Below, piece after piece: positions 1-7,436 of a DNA stretch of 64,000 nt (positions are counted from its first letter, which is position 1; each line of letters opens with the position of its first letter). Position numbers and translations under genes: made by a program. Source of the DNA: Actinophytocola sp035995025 (lineage in GTDB: Bacteria; Actinomycetota; Actinomycetes; Mycobacteriales; Pseudonocardiaceae); contig DASYKY010000035.1 of NCBI GenBank assembly GCA_035995025.1, positions 1 through 64,000 on the forward strand, in the 5' to 3' direction. A model generated the notes under the pieces. That model had not been told where the DNA came from. It searched no databases and was given only the letters and a program-made list of their open reading frames with translations.

Positions 1-1
1 G

Positions 2-343
2 CTACCGCTCGAGCAGGTGACCAAGCAGCTCAACAAGCTGGTGAACGTCATCAAGATCGTGGAGCTGGACCCGGGTGTCTCGGTCCAGCGCGAGCTGCTC
101 CTGGTCAAGGTCCGGGCCGACGCCACCGTGCGGACCCAGGTGCTCGAGACCGTGCAGCTGTTCCGGGCCAAGGTGGTCGACGTGTCGCCGGAGGCGCTGA
201 CCATCGAGGCCACCGGCACCGCCGACAAGCTCGAGGCGCTGCTGCGCATGCTCGAGCCGTACGGGGTGCGCGAGATGGTGCAGTCCGGGATGGTCGCCAT
301 CGGCCGCGGCCCGCGCTCGATCACCGCTACCGGCGTGAGATAG
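2..343 (+). CDS. ilvN: Acetolactate synthase small (regulatory) subunit, 5'-truncated by window edge
   Basis: This is the C-terminal 113 residues of the regulatory subunit of acetohydroxyacid synthase, which binds valine and tunes the catalytic subunit IlvB in the first common step of valine, leucine and isoleucine synthesis. The reading frame is open from base 2, so the GTG at 17 is internal rather than the start. The visible part carries the IlvN C-terminal domain, with the segment VSVQRELLLVKV and the end pattern VREMVQSGMVAIGRG typical of the family. It lies 36 bp upstream of ilvC in the same direction, as in the usual actinobacterial ilvBNC operon; ilvB should lie just outside the window. 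Confidence 0.95.
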   Translation, partial: LPLEQVTKQLNKLVNVIKIVELDPGVSVQRELLLVKVRADATVRTQVLETVQLFRAKVVDVSPEALTIEATGTADKLEALLRMLEPYGVREMVQSGMVAIGRGPRSITATGVR

Positions 344-379
344 GTCTTTTCACACTTCAGGAAGGAAGTACACAGAAGC

Positions 380-1393
380 ATGGCAGTCGAGATCTTCTAT
401 GACGACGATGCGGACCTGTCGGTCATCCAGGCCCGCAAGGTCGCGGTGATCGGCTACGGCAGCCAGGGCCACGCGCACGCGCTGTCGCTGCGGGACTCCG
501 GTGTGGACGTCCGGATCGGACTGCCCGAGTCGTCGAAGTCGCGCCCCAAGGCCGAGGAGGAGGGCCTCACGGTCCAGACCCCGGCCGAGGTCTCGGCGTG
601 GGCCGACCTCATCATGATCCTCGCGCCGGACACCAGGCAGCGCCAGATCTACGCCGACGACATCGCGCCCAACCTGAACGACGGCGACGCGCTGTTCTTC
701 GGGCACGGCTTCAACATCCGCTACGGCCTGATCACCCCGCCGTCCAATGTGGACGTGGCGATGGTGGCGCCGAAGGGCCCGGGCCACCTGGTCCGCCGCC
801 AGTTCGTGGACGGCAAGGGCGTGCCGTGCCTGATCGCGGTCGAGCAGGACGCGTCGGGCGGCGCGCAGGCGCTCGCCCTGGCCTACGCCAAGGGCATCGG
901 CGGCTCGCGGGCCGGCGTCATCAAGACCTCGTTCAAGGAGGAGACCGAGACCGACCTGTTCGGCGAGCAGGTCGTCCTCTGCGGCGGCACGACCGCGCTC
1001 GTGCAGGCCGGCTTCGAGACGCTGGTGAACGCCGGCTACGCGCCGGAGATCGCGTACTTCGAGTGCCTGCACGAGCTGAAGCTGATCGTCGACCTCATGT
1101 ACGAGGGCGGCATCGCGCGGATGCGGTACTCCATTTCGGACACCGCGGAGTACGGCGACGTGACGCGCGGCCCGCGGGTGATCACGGACTCGGTGCGCGA
1201 GGAGATGCGCAAGATCCTCTCCGAGATCCAGAACGGCGACTTCGCGAAGGAGTGGATGTCGGAGGACGACGCCGGCCGGCCGAACTTCACGAAGCTCGTC
1301 GAGGCCGGCGAGCAGCACCCGATCGAGGAGGTCGGGCGCAAGCTGCGTGGCCTCATGTCGTGGGTGGACCGCCCGATCACCGAAACGGCTTGA
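380..1393 (+). CDS. ilvC: Ketol-acid reductoisomerase
   Basis: Converts acetolactate or acetohydroxybutyrate to the dihydroxy acid using NADPH and Mg2+, the second common step of branched-chain amino acid synthesis. The 337-residue protein has the class I length. The N-terminal Rossmann domain shows VIGYGSQGHAHA near residues 24-35, followed by the SSKSRPKA loop that contacts the NADPH phosphate. The C-terminal knotted domain contains DLFGEQVVLCGG and the metal-binding region ending in FECLHELKLIVDLMYEGG. The start ATG follows a purine-rich GGAAGGA stretch. Probably cotranscribed with ilvN. Confidence 0.98.
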   Translation: MAVEIFYDDDADLSVIQARKVAVIGYGSQGHAHALSLRDSGVDVRIGLPESSKSRPKAEEEGLTVQTPAEVSAWADLIMILAPDTRQRQIYADDIAPNLNDGDALFFGHGFNIRYGLITPPSNVDVAMVAPKGPGHLVRRQFVDGKGVPCLIAVEQDASGGAQALALAYAKGIGGSRAGVIKTSFKEETETDLFGEQVVLCGGTTALVQAGFETLVNAGYAPEIAYFECLHELKLIVDLMYEGGIARMRYSISDTAEYGDVTRGPRVITDSVREEMRKILSEIQNGDFAKEWMSEDDAGRPNFTKLVEAGEQHPIEEVGRKLRGLMSWVDRPITETA

Positions 1394-1443
1394 TCCCCAC
1401 CCGGGCACGCTCGCGCGCGGGCGTGCCCGGGTACGGTGCTGCC

Positions 1444-1737
1444 ATGAGCGACGAGGGGACCCGCGTGAGCGCGCCCATCTACGACGACAAGGCCCACGTG
1501 CGCGGCAAGCTGGACCTGACCGGGGCCGACTGGCAGCGGGCGGCGGAGCCCGACGCCGACCCGGACGGCGAGTACGTGGAGATCGCCTTCGTCCCCCACA
1601 CCGACGACAAGACCTACATCGCGATGCGCAACTCGAAGCACACCGGACCCGACGACACGGTCCTGGTCTTCACCGAGTCGGAGTGGGACGCCTTCGTGGC
1701 CGGCGCCAAGGCCGGGGAGTTCGACGAACCCTGGTAA
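1444..1737 (+). CDS. DUF397 family small protein (orphan, no XRE partner)
   Basis: A 97-residue acidic protein. Its C-terminal half fits DUF397: RNSKHTGPDDTVLVFTESEW followed by DAFVAGAKAGEFD. In actinobacteria DUF397 genes nearly always sit beside a helix-turn-helix XRE regulator, and several are small partners of such regulators in development or antibiotic control. No XRE gene is visible here; the neighbours are ilvC (50 bp upstream) and serA (320 bp downstream). The chosen ATG at 1444 starts MSDEGTRVSAP; a longer reading upstream would run through ilvC in another frame and is not credible. The function is unknown and a link to branched-chain amino acid control is speculation. Confidence 0.8.
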   Translation: MSDEGTRVSAPIYDDKAHVRGKLDLTGADWQRAAEPDADPDGEYVEIAFVPHTDDKTYIAMRNSKHTGPDDTVLVFTESEWDAFVAGAKAGEFDEPW

Positions 1738-2057
1738 CTGTGCCGACTGTGCCGCCTCCCCGGACTTCAAAGTGTTGGTTGCGTTCCGGCGAGGGGTGCC
1801 GTTGGTGGGGTGGTTGGTGGCTGGGTTGCGTCCCGGTCCCCTTGGGTGCGGTTGTGGAGGCGCGGGGCCGCGGGCGCGGGGGGCGGGGGTTGTCACCCAT
1901 ATGGGTGGATCGTGGCGTCGTTGTGGCTGCTCGGCACTGTTTGCTCGCTCACCAGATCGTGGAACGATCCTCCCGACCTCTTAGACTGCCCAGCAGGTTG
2001 GTTACAGCGCCGTAACCGCGCCCCGACAAACCGCGCAAAAATTCTGGAGCTCGCGCC
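1738..2057. other. 320-bp non-coding region upstream of serA, G-rich with two inverted repeats
   Basis: I see no credible gene here. The first half (about 1785-1890) is strongly G-rich on the plus strand, with many runs of three or more G, so G-quadruplex formation is possible. At 1894-1907 there is a perfect 14-bp palindrome, CACCCATATGGGTG. At 2000-2017 there is GGTTAC-AGCGCC-GTAACC, a 6-bp inverted repeat about 40 bp before the serA start. Both could be regulator sites. The SD-like GGAG lies at 2046-2049. The serA promoter probably lies in this region but I cannot place it with confidence. Confidence 0.5.
1894..1907. promoter_or_regulatory. Perfect 14-bp palindrome upstream of serA
   Basis: CACCCATATGGGTG reads the same on both strands. 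It lies about 150 bp upstream of serA in an otherwise G-rich spacer. A dimeric regulator site is the simplest explanation, but no regulator can be assigned from sequence alone. Confidence 0.35.
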
Positions 2058-3656
2058 GTGACGCAGTCAGCCCGCCCCGTTGTCCTGATCGCCGAGAAGC
2101 TCGCCCCCTCGGTCATCGACGTCCTCGGCGACGAGGTGGAGGTGCGCCACATCGACGGCACCGACCGCCCGGCGCTGCTGTCCGCCGTCGCCGACGCGGA
2201 CGCGTTGCTCGTCCGCTCCGCCACCAAGGTCGACGCCGAGGTGTTCGCCGCGACCACCAAGCTCAAGGTGGTGGCGCGCGCGGGGGTCGGGCTGGACAAC
2301 GTCGAGGTCCCGGCGGCGACCGCACGCGGTGTGCTGGTCGTCAACGCCCCCACCTCGAACATCGTCTCCGCCGCCGAGCACGCCGTGGCGCTGCTGCTCT
2401 CGCTCGCCCGCCGCATCCCCGCCGCGGACGCGAGCCTGCGCGGCGGGGAGTGGAAGCGCAGCTCGTTCTCCGGCGTCGAGATCGCCGGCAAGACCGTAGG
2501 CGTGGTCGGCCTCGGCAAGATCGGCCAGCTGTTCGCCCAGCGCCTCGCCGCGTTCGGCACCGAGCTGATCGCCTACGACCCGTACGTCTCGCCTGCCCGC
2601 GCCGCGCAGCTCGGCATCGAGCTCGTCGACCTCGACGAGCTGCTGGCCAGGGCGGACGTCATCTCGATCCACCTGCCGAAGACGCCGGAGACCAAGGGCC
2701 TCATCGGCGCCGACCAGCTCGCGAAGGCCAAGCCGGGCGTGCTCATCGTCAACGCCGCCCGCGGCGGGCTCATCGACGAGAAGGCGCTCGCCGACGCGGT
2801 GCGCGACGGCCAGGTCGGCGGCGCGGGCGTCGACGTCTTCGTCGAGGAGCCGACCACCTCGAGCCCGCTGTTCGGGCTGCCCAACGTCGTCGTCACGCCG
2901 CACCTCGGCGCGTCGACCGCGGAGGCCCAGGACCGGGCGGGCACCGACGTGGCCCGGTCGGTGATTCTGGCGCTGCGCGGCGACTTCGTGCCCGACGCCG
3001 TCAACGTCGCCGCCGGTGGCGCGGTCGGCGAGGAGGTGCGGCCGTACCTGCCGCTCACCCAGAAGCTCGGCACCGTGCTCTCGGCGCTCTCGTCCAACCC
3101 GCCCACGTCGATCGCCGTGGAGGTGCGCGGCGAACTGTCCAATGAGGACGTCGCAATCCTGCCGCTGGCCGCGATGCGCGGCGTGTTCGCGGGCGTGGTC
3201 GAGGACCAGGTCACGTTCGTCAACGCGCCGCGGCTGGCCGAGGAGCTGGGCGTCGCGGCGACGCTGCGCAAGGAGTCGGAGAGCGCCAACCACCGCAGCC
3301 TGGTGACGCTGCGTGCGGTCTACGCCGACGGCGACACGCTGAGCGTCTCGGGCACGCTGACCGGCCTGGACCAGGTCCAGAAGCTCGTCGAGGTGAACGG
3401 CCGGCACTTCGACCTGCGGGCCGAGGGAGTGCTGCTGATGCTCGAGTACACCGACCGGCCCGGCGTCATGGGCACGGTCGGCACCCTGCTCGGCGGTGTC
3501 GGGATCAACATCGAGGCCGCGCAGATCAGCCAGACGAAGGACAAGTCCGACGCGGTGATGCTGCTGCGCGTCGACCGGCCCGTGGACCAGTCGGTTCTCG
3601 AGTCGATCGGCACCGCGGCAGGGGCGACGATCATCCGGGCGGTCGACTTCACGTGA
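2058..3656 (+). CDS. serA: D-3-phosphoglycerate dehydrogenase
   Basis: Oxidises 3-phosphoglycerate to 3-phosphohydroxypyruvate with NAD+, the committed step of serine synthesis. At 532 residues it is the long actinobacterial form with an extra regulatory region. The catalytic part has the NAD motif VVGLGKIGQ around residues 149-157, the D-2-hydroxyacid signature in KAKPGVLIVNAARGG, and the catalytic His in TPHLGAS near residue 282. A middle substrate-binding domain follows, then a C-terminal ACT domain (about 455-530, EYTDRPGVMGTVG) that binds serine for feedback control. GTG start, preceded by GGAG. It sits between ilvC and leuB, as in many actinobacteria. Confidence 0.97.
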   Translation: MTQSARPVVLIAEKLAPSVIDVLGDEVEVRHIDGTDRPALLSAVADADALLVRSATKVDAEVFAATTKLKVVARAGVGLDNVEVPAATARGVLVVNAPTSNIVSAAEHAVALLLSLARRIPAADASLRGGEWKRSSFSGVEIAGKTVGVVGLGKIGQLFAQRLAAFGTELIAYDPYVSPARAAQLGIELVDLDELLARADVISIHLPKTPETKGLIGADQLAKAKPGVLIVNAARGGLIDEKALADAVRDGQVGGAGVDVFVEEPTTSSPLFGLPNVVVTPHLGASTAEAQDRAGTDVARSVILALRGDFVPDAVNVAAGGAVGEEVRPYLPLTQKLGTVLSALSSNPPTSIAVEVRGELSNEDVAILPLAAMRGVFAGVVEDQVTFVNAPRLAEELGVAATLRKESESANHRSLVTLRAVYADGDTLSVSGTLTGLDQVQKLVEVNGRHFDLRAEGVLLMLEYTDRPGVMGTVGTLLGGVGINIEAAQISQTKDKSDAVMLLRVDRPVDQSVLESIGTAAGATIIRAVDFT

Positions 3657-3779
3657 CCCCTCGCGTGACTCTGATGGCTCGCGACACCACCTAGTCGGGT
3701 GGCCGTGGGCTGAGTTCGGAGGTCAGCCCGGTAATCTTCGCTGGAAATACTTTGTCCCGTTCTTCCGGGAGGTGTGTGC

Positions 3780-4829
3780 ATGCGGCTCGCGGTGATCCCC
3801 GGTGACGGGATCGGGCCGGAAGTGATTGCCGAGGCGCTCAAGGTGCTCGGTGAGGTAGTGCCCGACGTCGAGGTCACTCGTTACGACCTCGGTGCCGCCA
3901 GATGGCACTCGACCGGCGAGTTGCTGCCCGAGTCCGTGCTCGGCGAGCTGCGTCAGCACGACGCGATTCTGCTGGGCGCGGTGGGTGACCCGTCGGTGCC
4001 GAGTGGCATCCTCGAGCGCGGGCTGCTGCTGCGGCTGCGGTTCGAGCTCGACCATCACGTGAACCTGCGGCCGGCGCGGCTCTACCCCGGCGTGCAGAGC
4101 CCGCTGTCCAACCCGGGCGAGATCGACATGCTCGTGATCCGGGAGGGCACGGAGGGCCTGTACGCCGGCAACGGTGGACTGTTGCGAAAGGACACTCCAC
4201 ACGAGATCGCGACCGAGGTGAGCGTCAACACCTCGTACGGTGTCGAGCGGGTGGTGCGGGACGCGTTCGCGCGGGCGGTGGCCCGGCCGCGCAAGCACCT
4301 CACGCTGGTGCACAAGACGAACGTGCTCACCCATGCCGGCTCGCTGTGGTCGCGCGTGGTGGAGGAGGTGTCGCTGCAGCATCCCGACGTGACGGTGGCC
4401 TACCAGCACGTCGATGCGGCGACGATCCACATGGTGACCGACCCGGGCCGCTTCGACGTGATCGTCACGGACAACCTGTTCGGCGACATCCTCACCGACC
4501 TGGTGGCCGCGGTGACCGGCGGCATCGGGCTCGCGGCGAGCGGCAACATCGACATCACGCGCCGCAACCCGTCGATGTTCGAGCCGGTGCACGGCAGCGC
4601 GCCGGACATCGCGGGCCAGGGCGTGGCGGACCCGACCGCGGCGGTCCTGTCGGTGGCGCTGCTGCTCGACCACCTGGGCAAGCGCGAGTCGGCGCGCCGC
4701 ATCGAGGCGTCGGTGGCGTTCGACCTGGCCACCCGCGACCACCCGTCCCCGGGTAGCACGTACGCGGTCGGTGACCGCCTGGCGGCGCTGGTGTCGTCGA
4801 ACAACCCGGCCACGGGCGCGGAGCTCTAG
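3780..4829 (+). CDS. leuB: 3-isopropylmalate dehydrogenase
   Basis: Oxidative decarboxylation of 3-isopropylmalate with NAD+ in leucine synthesis. The protein begins MRLAVIPGDGIGPEV. The substrate and metal motifs are present: RPARLYPGVQSPL, REGTEGLYAGNGG, the catalytic Lys in LVHKTNVL, and the Mg2+ site in DNLFGDILTDL, followed by the NAD-binding GSAPDIAGQ. I chose ATG 3780 over GTG 3774 because GGGAGG at 3767-3772 is then about 7 nt away. The length of 349 residues is normal for the short actinobacterial form. A strong hairpin terminator follows directly. Confidence 0.97.
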   Translation: MRLAVIPGDGIGPEVIAEALKVLGEVVPDVEVTRYDLGAARWHSTGELLPESVLGELRQHDAILLGAVGDPSVPSGILERGLLLRLRFELDHHVNLRPARLYPGVQSPLSNPGEIDMLVIREGTEGLYAGNGGLLRKDTPHEIATEVSVNTSYGVERVVRDAFARAVARPRKHLTLVHKTNVLTHAGSLWSRVVEEVSLQHPDVTVAYQHVDAATIHMVTDPGRFDVIVTDNLFGDILTDLVAAVTGGIGLAASGNIDITRRNPSMFEPVHGSAPDIAGQGVADPTAAVLSVALLLDHLGKRESARRIEASVAFDLATRDHPSPGSTYAVGDRLAALVSSNNPATGAEL

Positions 4830-4837
4830 ACATCCAG

Positions 4838-4880
4838 GGCGGAGCCGCGGTGTCCGACAGGACGCCGCGGCTCCGCCGTT
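4838..4880 (+). terminator. Stem-loop terminator after leuB
   Basis: The arms 4838-4850 and 4865-4877 form a perfect 13-bp GC-rich stem (GGCGGAGCCGCGG with its complement) around a 14-nt loop. It begins 8 nt after the leuB stop codon and separates leuB from the cimA leader region. There is only a short T run after it, which is usual for actinobacterial terminators. Confidence 0.8.
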
Positions 4881-4957
4881 TCCGCAGCTGTCCCGTTCCG
4901 TGGGAACCCGTGCCCGGAGACTGGTACGCCGCCCACCCCGTGTGGCACCATGCGGTC

Positions 4958-5002
4958 ATGAGCACTTTCGCCGTGATCATTATCGATGGGCGCGCCGGGT
5001 AG
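4958..5002 (+). CDS. Isoleucine-rich leader peptide of the cimA attenuator
   Basis: A 14-codon ORF reading MSTFAVIIIDGRAG then TAG. It contains Val followed by three consecutive Ile codons (ATC ATT ATC), the classic control-codon pattern of branched-chain amino acid attenuators. Its last codons lie inside an 11-bp perfect hairpin (4990-5000 with 5015-5025), and a second hairpin with a T tract follows at 5028-5056, just before cimA. No clear Shine-Dalgarno precedes the ATG, so the transcript may be leaderless. The layout (leader peptide, pause-type hairpin, terminator, biosynthetic gene) is seen directly; the mechanism is inferred from known ilv and leu attenuators. Confidence 0.8.
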   Translation: MSTFAVIIIDGRAG

Positions 5003-5025
5003 CTGAGCTACACGACCCGGCGCGC
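4990..5025 (+). promoter_or_regulatory. Hairpin overlapping the leader peptide end (likely 1:2 pause structure)
   Basis: GCGCGCCGGGT at 4990-5000 pairs perfectly over 11 bp with ACCCGGCGCGC at 5015-5025; the loop is 14 nt and includes the leader stop codon. A ribosome stalled at the Ile codons (4976-4984) would sit over the left arm and prevent the stem from forming, as expected for a 1:2 structure. I could not identify an unambiguous antiterminator by eye. Confidence 0.65.
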
Positions 5026-5027
5026 TG

Positions 5028-5056
5028 ACCTCTCGCATCCTGCGGGAGGTTTTTTT
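5028..5056 (+). terminator. Intrinsic terminator (attenuator) before cimA
   Basis: ACCTCTCGCA at 5028-5037 pairs with TGCGGGAGGT at 5041-5050 (10 bp with one G-U), with a 3-nt loop, and runs into seven T residues at 5050-5056. This is a textbook rho-independent terminator, unusual in so GC-rich a genome. It lies 33 nt before the cimA start codon and after the leader peptide, so it should act as a conditional attenuator. Confidence 0.88.
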
Positions 5057-5088
5057 GTTGCCTCGTTCCGCACGAAAGGCGAACCTCC

Positions 5089-6711
5089 GTGACCCGCACC
5101 GCCCCCGCCGGCACGCCGCTCGGCGACGCGTTCCACGTCTACGACACCACCTTGCGCGACGGGGCGCAGCGAGAGGGCATCTCCTACTCGGTGGCCGACA
5201 AGCTCGCCGTCGCGCGGCTGCTCGACGACGTCGGGGTCGGGTTCATCGAGGGCGGCTGGCCGGGCGCGCTGCCGAAGGACACCGAGTTCTTCGACCGGGC
5301 CCGCGACCTCCCGCTGCGGCACGCCGCGCTCGTCGCGTTCGGGGCCACGCGCAAGGCCGGGGTCGCCGCGCACGAGGACCCGCAGGTCCGCGCGCTGCTC
5401 GACGCCGGGGCGCCGGTCGTCACGCTCGTCGCCAAGTCCGACGTGCGGCACATCGAGCGCGCGCTGCGCACCGACGTCACCGAGGCGTGCGCCATGGTGC
5501 GCGACACCGTCGCGTTCCTCACCGGCGAGGGGCGCCGGGTGTTCCTCGACGCCGAGCACTTCTTCGACGGCTTCGCCCACGACCCCGACTGCGCGCTGCG
5601 CGTGCTCGCCGCCGCCATGGAGGCCGGCGCGGACGTCGCCGTGCTGTGCGACACCAACGGCGGCCAGCTCCCGCTGCGGCTCGCCGACACCGTCGGCGAG
5701 GTCGTCGCGCGCACCGGGTACCGCGTGGGCATCCACTGCCAGGACGACACCGGCTGCGCGGTCGCCAACACCCTCGCCGCCGTGCAGGCGGGCGCGAGCC
5801 ACGTGCAGTGCACCGCCAACGGCTACGGCGAGCGGGCCGGCAACGCCGACCTGTTCGCCGTCGTCGGCAACCTCGTCACCAAGCTCGGCATGCCGGTGCT
5901 ACCCGCCGGCTGCGTGCCCGAGCTGTCCAGGGTCTCCCACGCCCTGGCCGAGATCGCGAACATCGCACCCGACACCCACCAGGCCTACGTCGGGTCGTCG
6001 GCCTTCGCTCACAAGGCGGGGCTGCACGCGAGCGCGATCAAGGTGGATCCGTTGCTGTACAACCACATCGACCCCGAGGTGGTCGGCAACGACATGCGGG
6101 TGCTGGTCACCGAGATGGCCGGCCGGGCGAGCCTCGAGCTCAAGGGACGCGAGCTGGGGGTGGACCTGGCCGGCCGGCCGGACGCGGTCTCGGCGGCCGT
6201 GCGCAAGGTGAAGGAGCTCGAGTCGCGCGGCTGGTCCTTCGAGGCCGCCGACGCGTCGCTCGAGCTGCTCCTCCGCCGCGAGCTGGACGAGCTCGACGGT
6301 CCACCGTTCACTTTGGAGTCCTACCGGGTGATCCTCGACCACCGCCCCGGTGGTGAGGTCGTCTCCGAGGCCACGGTCAAGGTGCACGTTGCCGGCACGC
6401 GCGTCATTGCCACCGCCGAAGGCAACGGCCCGGTGCACGCGCTGGACGCCGCGCTGCGCCAGGCGCTCGCGCCGCACCTGCCGTGGCTCGGCGAGGTCAC
6501 GCTTACCGACTACAAGGTCCGCATCCTCACCGAGTCGCCCGGCACCGACGCGGTCACCCGCGTCCTGGTCGAGTCGACTGACCGGGAACGCGAGTGGACC
6601 ACGGTCGGCGTGCACGGCAACATCGTCGAGGCGAGCTGGCTCGCGCTCTGCGACGCGCTGGTGCACAAGGACATGCGCGCGGCTCAGCCGGTGAGCAGCG
6701 TCAGCCCGTAG
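5089..6711 (+). CDS. cimA: (R)-citramalate synthase
   Basis: Condenses pyruvate and acetyl-CoA to citramalate, which gives 2-oxobutyrate for isoleucine without threonine. The 540-residue protein is in the LeuA/HMGL family: the N-terminal TIM barrel has the metal-binding YDTTLRDGAQREG, then DAEHFFDG, HCQDDTGCAVAN and CTANGYGERAGNADL, which match the CimA branch better than 2-isopropylmalate synthase. The C-terminal part (from about residue 400) matches the LeuA dimer/allosteric domain, where isoleucine usually inhibits. GTG start with GAAAGG 9 nt upstream. The isoleucine-rich attenuator in front agrees with this assignment. Its last 28 nt overlap the convergent gene at 6684-7331. Confidence 0.93.
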   Translation: MTRTAPAGTPLGDAFHVYDTTLRDGAQREGISYSVADKLAVARLLDDVGVGFIEGGWPGALPKDTEFFDRARDLPLRHAALVAFGATRKAGVAAHEDPQVRALLDAGAPVVTLVAKSDVRHIERALRTDVTEACAMVRDTVAFLTGEGRRVFLDAEHFFDGFAHDPDCALRVLAAAMEAGADVAVLCDTNGGQLPLRLADTVGEVVARTGYRVGIHCQDDTGCAVANTLAAVQAGASHVQCTANGYGERAGNADLFAVVGNLVTKLGMPVLPAGCVPELSRVSHALAEIANIAPDTHQAYVGSSAFAHKAGLHASAIKVDPLLYNHIDPEVVGNDMRVLVTEMAGRASLELKGRELGVDLAGRPDAVSAAVRKVKELESRGWSFEAADASLELLLRRELDELDGPPFTLESYRVILDHRPGGEVVSEATVKVHVAGTRVIATAEGNGPVHALDAALRQALAPHLPWLGEVTLTDYKVRILTESPGTDAVTRVLVESTDREREWTTVGVHGNIVEASWLALCDALVHKDMRAAQPVSSVSP

Positions 6712-7331
6712 GCGGCGAGGATCCGGTTGACCGGCGTGAAGAAGCTGGAGCCGCCGGACGCGCAGCTCCCGGAGCCGATGAACGGCACGCCCTGAGCCTG
6801 GCTGCCGGACAGGTACGCGACCGGCGTGCCGCCCGGCTCCACGCAGATGTTCGTCCTGGTCAGCCCGGTGACGACGCCGCCGGGATAGCTGACGGTCTGG
6901 TTGACCGCCGTGACCGTGCCACAGCGGGTGCCGAAACGGCGGTCGACGAGACAGACCTGCCCGCCGATCGGTGTCTGCTGCGAGCCGGTGACCGCGATCT
7001 TGCCGCTGCCGCCGTCGATCCAGCCGACCAGTGTCCACGCGGCCGTGTTCGTGACGCGCACCGCCGAGTACGCCGCGGTGCCCGCGAGCATCGGGCCGAC
7101 CAGGACGGTGGCGCCGCTGTAGACGGACGCCGGGGTGGTCCCGCAACCGGGCCCGGCGAGCAGGTGGCCGTAGCCGGAGCCGGTGGCGGCGAACGCGGCC
7201 GTGCAGTGGCCGCCGGCGAGGGTGAACAGGGCGCTGCCGCCGCCGATGGGTGCGGGCGCCGCGCCCGCGGTGGCCGGCAGGCCGAGCAGGAAGGCGACCA
7301 GCACGGTGAGGGTGGCCAGTAGTCGTCTCAT
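6684..7331 (-). CDS. Secreted streptogrisin-like S1 protease homologue lacking the catalytic triad
   Basis: A 215-residue exported protein: a signal peptide with an alanine-rich cleavage region near residue 25, then a domain laid out like the chymotrypsin-fold proteases of the streptogrisin/alpha-lytic type. Six cysteines fall as three close pairs (C43-C63, C127-C137, C163-C190), as in that family. The active-site motifs are changed: the usual TAGHC is LLAGPGC, and the usual PGDSGGP is PGGTPVA, so neither the His nor the Ser is present. I see no obvious catalytic Asp. It is probably a non-enzymatic binding or inhibitor-like protein. ATG 7331 is preferred over GTG 7340 because GGAG lies 8 nt upstream of it. 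Confidence 0.7.
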   Translation of the reverse strand: MRRLLATLTVLVAFLLGLPATAGAAPAPIGGGSALFTLAGGHCTAAFAATGSGYGHLLAGPGCGTTPASVYSGATVLVGPMLAGTAAYSAVRVTNTAAWTLVGWIDGGSGKIAVTGSQQTPIGGQVCLVDRRFGTRCGTVTAVNQTVSYPGGVVTGLTRTNICVEPGGTPVAYLSGSQAQGVPFIGSGSCASGGSSFFTPVNRILAAYGLTLLTG

Positions 7332-7436
7332 GAGGGGCACTCCGTTTGCAGGGGAACGGATGGTGCCTCCGACACAAGCAGGCGCGCGGCCGGGTGCCTA
7401 TCCGTCAACCGGGGGACCTGCGGATAGGGTGGCGCG

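Noticed and set aside
350..1408. Long antisense ORF over ilvC
   Set aside because: High-GC codon bias opens the antisense frames; no domain is recognisable and ilvC explains the region.
3665..3694. Short ORF upstream of leuB as leader peptide
   Set aside because: VTLMARDTT lacks branched-chain codons beyond one Val and one Leu, and no terminator follows.
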